NCBI RefSeq assembly: GCF_000526375.1
Contig: NZ_JAFY01000002.1
Span: forward strand, 496,001 to 560,000
DNA length: 64,000 nucleotides
Source of the DNA: Aminiphilus circumscriptus DSM 16581
GTDB lineage: Bacteria > Synergistota > Synergistia > Synergistales > Aminiphilaceae
Direction of reading: 5' to 3'
In this document: piece after piece, positions 61,816 through 64,000 of the stretch
Layout: each line of letters starts with the position of its first letter
Numbering within the stretch: the stretch's first letter is position 1
The notes under the pieces: generated by a model
The model's input: only the letters and a program-made list of their open reading frames with translations
Told to the model about the DNA's origin: nothing
The model's database searches: none
Translations under genes and position numbers: made by a program

Positions 61816-63036
61816 ATGCTTGTTCTTGAACCACATTGCGGTGTCAGTGGAGACATGCTTCTCGGAGCACTGCTCGATCTCGGAGCTTCCCGGGCACGTC
61901 TCGAATTCCTGGAGCGATTCGAAGGGCTCGGTGTCACCGGAACGGAGATCCGCATCGCGAAGACAGTGAAGCAGGGGCTCTCCGCCACCTGCGTCGATGT
62001 GCTCCCGAAGGAGCACTACCATGCCAGATCGGGAGAGGAACTCCGGGCGCTTCTGAATGCCGCGGCCACCTTCGTCGATGCGTCGGAGGAAGTTCGCCGC
62101 CGTGCCGGAGCGGCTCTGGAACTCCTTCTCTCTGTGGAAGCCCAGGTGCATGGCAGCGATCCAGAATCGGTGCATCTTCACGAGGCGGGGAGTTTCGACA
62201 CCATCGTGGATATGCTGGGGTTTTTCCTCCTTCTGGAGGATCTGGGATTTCCGCCGCTCTGCTCCCTCCCCGTCCGCGTTGGAGGCGGGACGGTGCGCAC
62301 CGCCCACGGACTGCTCGCGGTTCCCGTTCCCGCCGTAGCGGCCCTGGCGGCCCGCTGCGCGGTTCCCCTTGAAGGCGGACCGGTGCGGAAGGAGATCGCC
62401 ACACCCACGGGGGTGGCGCTTCTCGCATCCTCTGGGGCTCGTTTTCTGCAGGATCTTCCCTCTGTGGTGCCTCTTCGGGTCGGCTACGGCGCGGGCAGGA
62501 AGGATTTCTCCGTTCCCAACGTGTTGCGTGCACTCCTCTGCAGAGGTGATGCGGAGGGCGAAGAAGAGGGTGGCTCTCTTGAAGAGGTCCTGCTCTTCGA
62601 GGTCTCCATCGACGACATGACCGGGGAGGAAATGGGGAGAGTCCTCGCGCTCCTCCAGGAGGTTGCCCTGGAAAGCCATCTCGTGCAGGCCCTCGGAAAG
62701 AAGGGACGTCCGCTCTTTCTTCTGCGCGTCCTGGCGAAACGGGAGAACTTCGACAGCGTCGCGGACCTTCTCTTCGGGGAGACGTCCACCATCGGTTTCC
62801 GCTACTGGCCCGTGGGGCGGCGGAAAATGCGGTACACTGTGGAACGACGCCCGTTGAAGAAAGGCGAGGAGCGCTTCGTTCGTGTCAAGATCTCCCGCTT
62901 CGGGGATGTGACGAAGGAGAAGGTGGAATTCGAGGATCGTTTCGATTCTTCCCGAAAAAATGATTTGGGTCACCTTCAAGGACGATCGAGTGGTCAGGTG
63001 AAAGAAGAAAACGGAGAGGAGTGTGAGGGGATATGA
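61816..63036 (+). CDS. larC: Nickel pincer cofactor biosynthesis protein LarC
   Basis: 406 residues from ATG 61816 behind GAGGAGG. LarC inserts nickel into the pincer cofactor of lactate racemase-type enzymes. LEPHCGVSGDMLLGALLDLG is the N-terminal hallmark; VHLHEAGSFDTIVDMLG carries conserved His/Glu; KEIATPTGVALL and the C-terminal FEVSIDDMTGEEMGRVLALL and GRRKMRYTVERRPLK are typical. Here it is one continuous ORF (some lactobacilli need a frameshift). No larA, larB or larE is in the window. Confidence 0.9.
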   Translation: MLVLEPHCGVSGDMLLGALLDLGASRARLEFLERFEGLGVTGTEIRIAKTVKQGLSATCVDVLPKEHYHARSGEELRALLNAAATFVDASEEVRRRAGAALELLLSVEAQVHGSDPESVHLHEAGSFDTIVDMLGFFLLLEDLGFPPLCSLPVRVGGGTVRTAHGLLAVPVPAVAALAARCAVPLEGGPVRKEIATPTGVALLASSGARFLQDLPSVVPLRVGYGAGRKDFSVPNVLRALLCRGDAEGEEEGGSLEEVLLFEVSIDDMTGEEMGRVLALLQEVALESHLVQALGKKGRPLFLLRVLAKRENFDSVADLLFGETSTIGFRYWPVGRRKMRYTVERRPLKKGEERFVRVKISRFGDVTKEKVEFEDRFDSSRKNDLGHLQGRSSGQVKEENGEECEGI

Positions 63037-63665
63037 AAGTTTTATTGGTGAACGGAAGTCCCCATGCAGAGGGGTGCACCTACACGGCATTGAAAGAAGT
63101 GGCTGAAACGCTGAACAACGAGGGAATCGAGACGGAGATCTTTCAGGTCGGAACGAGACCTTTGGCAGGTTGCATTGCCTGTGGCCATTGCCGGCAAGCG
63201 GGACGCTGTGTCTTCGACGATGGCGTCAACGATGTTCTCGACATCGCACAAGGCGCCGACGGATTCGTCTTCGGTTCCCCTGTTCACTATGCCGCAATGG
63301 GCGGTGCCATCACATGTTTTATGGATCGTCTGTTTTTCACCGACTTAAATTCCGGGAAAAAGGCGTTCTACCTCAAACCGGCTGCCGCAGTCGTCTCCGC
63401 GAGACGGGCGGGAACGACCGCGGCGTTCGATCAATTGAACAAATATTTTATGATATCCGAGATGCCCGTGATTTCCTCAAGATATTGGAATATGGTGCAT
63501 GGATCCACGCCGGAGGACGTGAAAAAAGATTTGGAGGGGTTGCAGATCATGCGCGTGTTGGGAAGAAACATGGCATGGTTCCTCAAGTGCAAGGAAGCCG
63601 GAATCAAAGCGGGCGTTCCTTTCCCGGTGCGGGAGGAGAGGATTGCCACCAATTTCATCCGATGA
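63033..63665 (+). CDS. Iron-sulfur flavoprotein / NADPH-dependent FMN reductase
   Basis: 210 residues; ATG overlaps the larC stop (ATGA). Flavodoxin fold with VLLVNGSPHAEGCTYTALKE, a CIACGHCRQAGRC cysteine cluster like archaeal iron-sulfur flavoproteins, GSPVHYAAMGGAITCFMDRL and a polar C-terminus. Translational coupling to larC suggests a redox role in nickel-cofactor or lactate metabolism, which is inference. Confidence 0.82.
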   Translation: MKVLLVNGSPHAEGCTYTALKEVAETLNNEGIETEIFQVGTRPLAGCIACGHCRQAGRCVFDDGVNDVLDIAQGADGFVFGSPVHYAAMGGAITCFMDRLFFTDLNSGKKAFYLKPAAAVVSARRAGTTAAFDQLNKYFMISEMPVISSRYWNMVHGSTPEDVKKDLEGLQIMRVLGRNMAWFLKCKEAGIKAGVPFPVREERIATNFIR

Positions 63666-63812
63666 AATTCAGGAAGTGCTGCTCCCTTTCGAAGTCGAAA
63701 AAGTTTCCCGAACGAGCCTCCGCGCTGCTTGAAAAGCTGTTCGGAAGGGACTCTTGTTCCGGTCGGCGGGTCTTTTTCTCAAGAACATGGGTGCGGAGAA
63801 GGCGGAAAAGAG

Positions 63813-63906
63813 GTTCCTCAGAAAGCCTTTGGGCACTGTTTTCGATTCTTGTGCGAGAATCGGTCTTCGGAGGTTTTTTCGGAAAGGCTTTTTTCTGAGG
63901 AGCCTC
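63813..63906. repeat. Inverted repeat with inner hairpin at the window end
   Basis: gaggttcctcagaaagcctt (63813-63832) pairs with aaggcttttttctgaggagcctc (63884-63906, three extra T), enclosing cgattct-tgtgcg-agaatcg. The right arm runs into copy B of the dispersed repeat. No gene in 63666-64000. Confidence 0.55.
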
Positions 63907-63981
63907 TGAAAAATGCCGTGCCGATCCCGGAAAAACGCGATGCAATCGAAAATCGAGAGAGGGCGATTCCTACCTGATCAG
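63896..63981 (+). repeat. Dispersed repeat, copy B
   Basis: Same-strand counterpart of 8223-8303 (tgaggagcctctgaaaaatg, then cggaaaaacgcgatgca, attcctacctgatcag). A 5-6 base insertion lies in the middle. Lies after the flavoprotein gene, non-coding. Confidence 0.7.
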
Positions 63982-64000
63982 GCTTGGTCAGGGTTTCCCT

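Noticed and set aside
1-64000. CRISPR arrays, prophage, rRNA or tRNA genes
   Set aside because: No regularly spaced repeats, phage structural genes, or recognisable rRNA/tRNA sequences were seen in reading the intergenic regions.

Overview
The window is high-GC bacterial chromosome and looks like a member of the Synergistota (Synergistetes). The evidence is a secreted protein (52191-53876) whose tail (GGGCS, hydrophobic helix, arginines) matches the Synerg-CTERM sorting signal as I know it, a LysW carrier-protein amino-acid operon, two TRAP transporters (one DctPQM, one TAXI with fused permease), and a gene set typical of amino-acid-fermenting anaerobes. Species cannot be fixed from the sequence alone. 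No rRNA, tRNA or CRISPR was seen.

Layout. 1-0.5 kb: end of a CitG/MdcB-like gene. 0.5-8.2 kb: cyuA-type desulfidase/dehydratase, then a minus-strand lysW-lysX-lysY-lysZ-lysJ-lysK operon for lysine and/or ornithine made on the LysW carrier. It has a sigma70-type promoter and a T-box leader in front, and a basic-residue-rich leader ORF with a terminator/antiterminator pair between lysX and lysY. 8.2-13.7 kb: IclR regulator, TAXI TRAP transporter and an isocitrate-lyase/PEP-mutase-type lyase, with promoter and IclR-like sites between. 13.8-16.1 kb: arsR, a 48-residue cysteine-rich peptide and an ABC-2 exporter in one tight operon. 16.5-20.2 kb: NapH-like polyferredoxin (frameshifted), cysteine desulfurase, HAD phosphatase. 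20.3-34.0 kb: branched-chain amino-acid biosynthesis (ilvN, ilvC, leuA, leuC, small ORF, leuD, leuB, ilvB, a TRAP transporter, ilvD), preceded by a complete ilv-type attenuator whose leader peptide contains LALILLVVLIL. 34.3-39.0 kb: liv ABC transporter (J, H, M, G, F). 39.1-43.7 kb: aminotransferase, 2-keto-3-deoxygluconate kinase, KDPG aldolase, IclR, HpcH/HpaI aldolase. 43.9-44.2 kb: IS21-type remnant. 44.4-47.9 kb: GntR, a guanidino-modifying hydrolase and an amidohydrolase. 48.2-53.9 kb: flavodoxin-like reductase, three envelope/zinc-ribbon/SPFH proteins and the Synerg-CTERM protein. 53.9-57.7 kb: HD-GYP phosphodiesterase with cobS and cobU, then a threonine dehydratase. 57.7-63.7 kb: TamB-like giant envelope protein, LarC and an iron-sulfur flavoprotein.

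How it works together. The ilv/leu operon makes valine, leucine and isoleucine; the adjacent liv system imports them; the downstream threonine dehydratase can feed 2-oxobutyrate into isoleucine. The two biosynthetic operons carry different RNA-based controls (T-box plus possible attenuator for lys/arg, ribosome-stalling attenuator for ilv/leu). Several genes look damaged or miscalled: the TAXI permease (A9 run), dctQ (in-frame TGA for an expected Trp) and the NapH-like protein (G5 run). These are either real mutations, recoding, or assembly errors at homopolymers, and need read-level checking. A dispersed repeat of about 80 bp occurs at both ends of the window (8223 and 63896).
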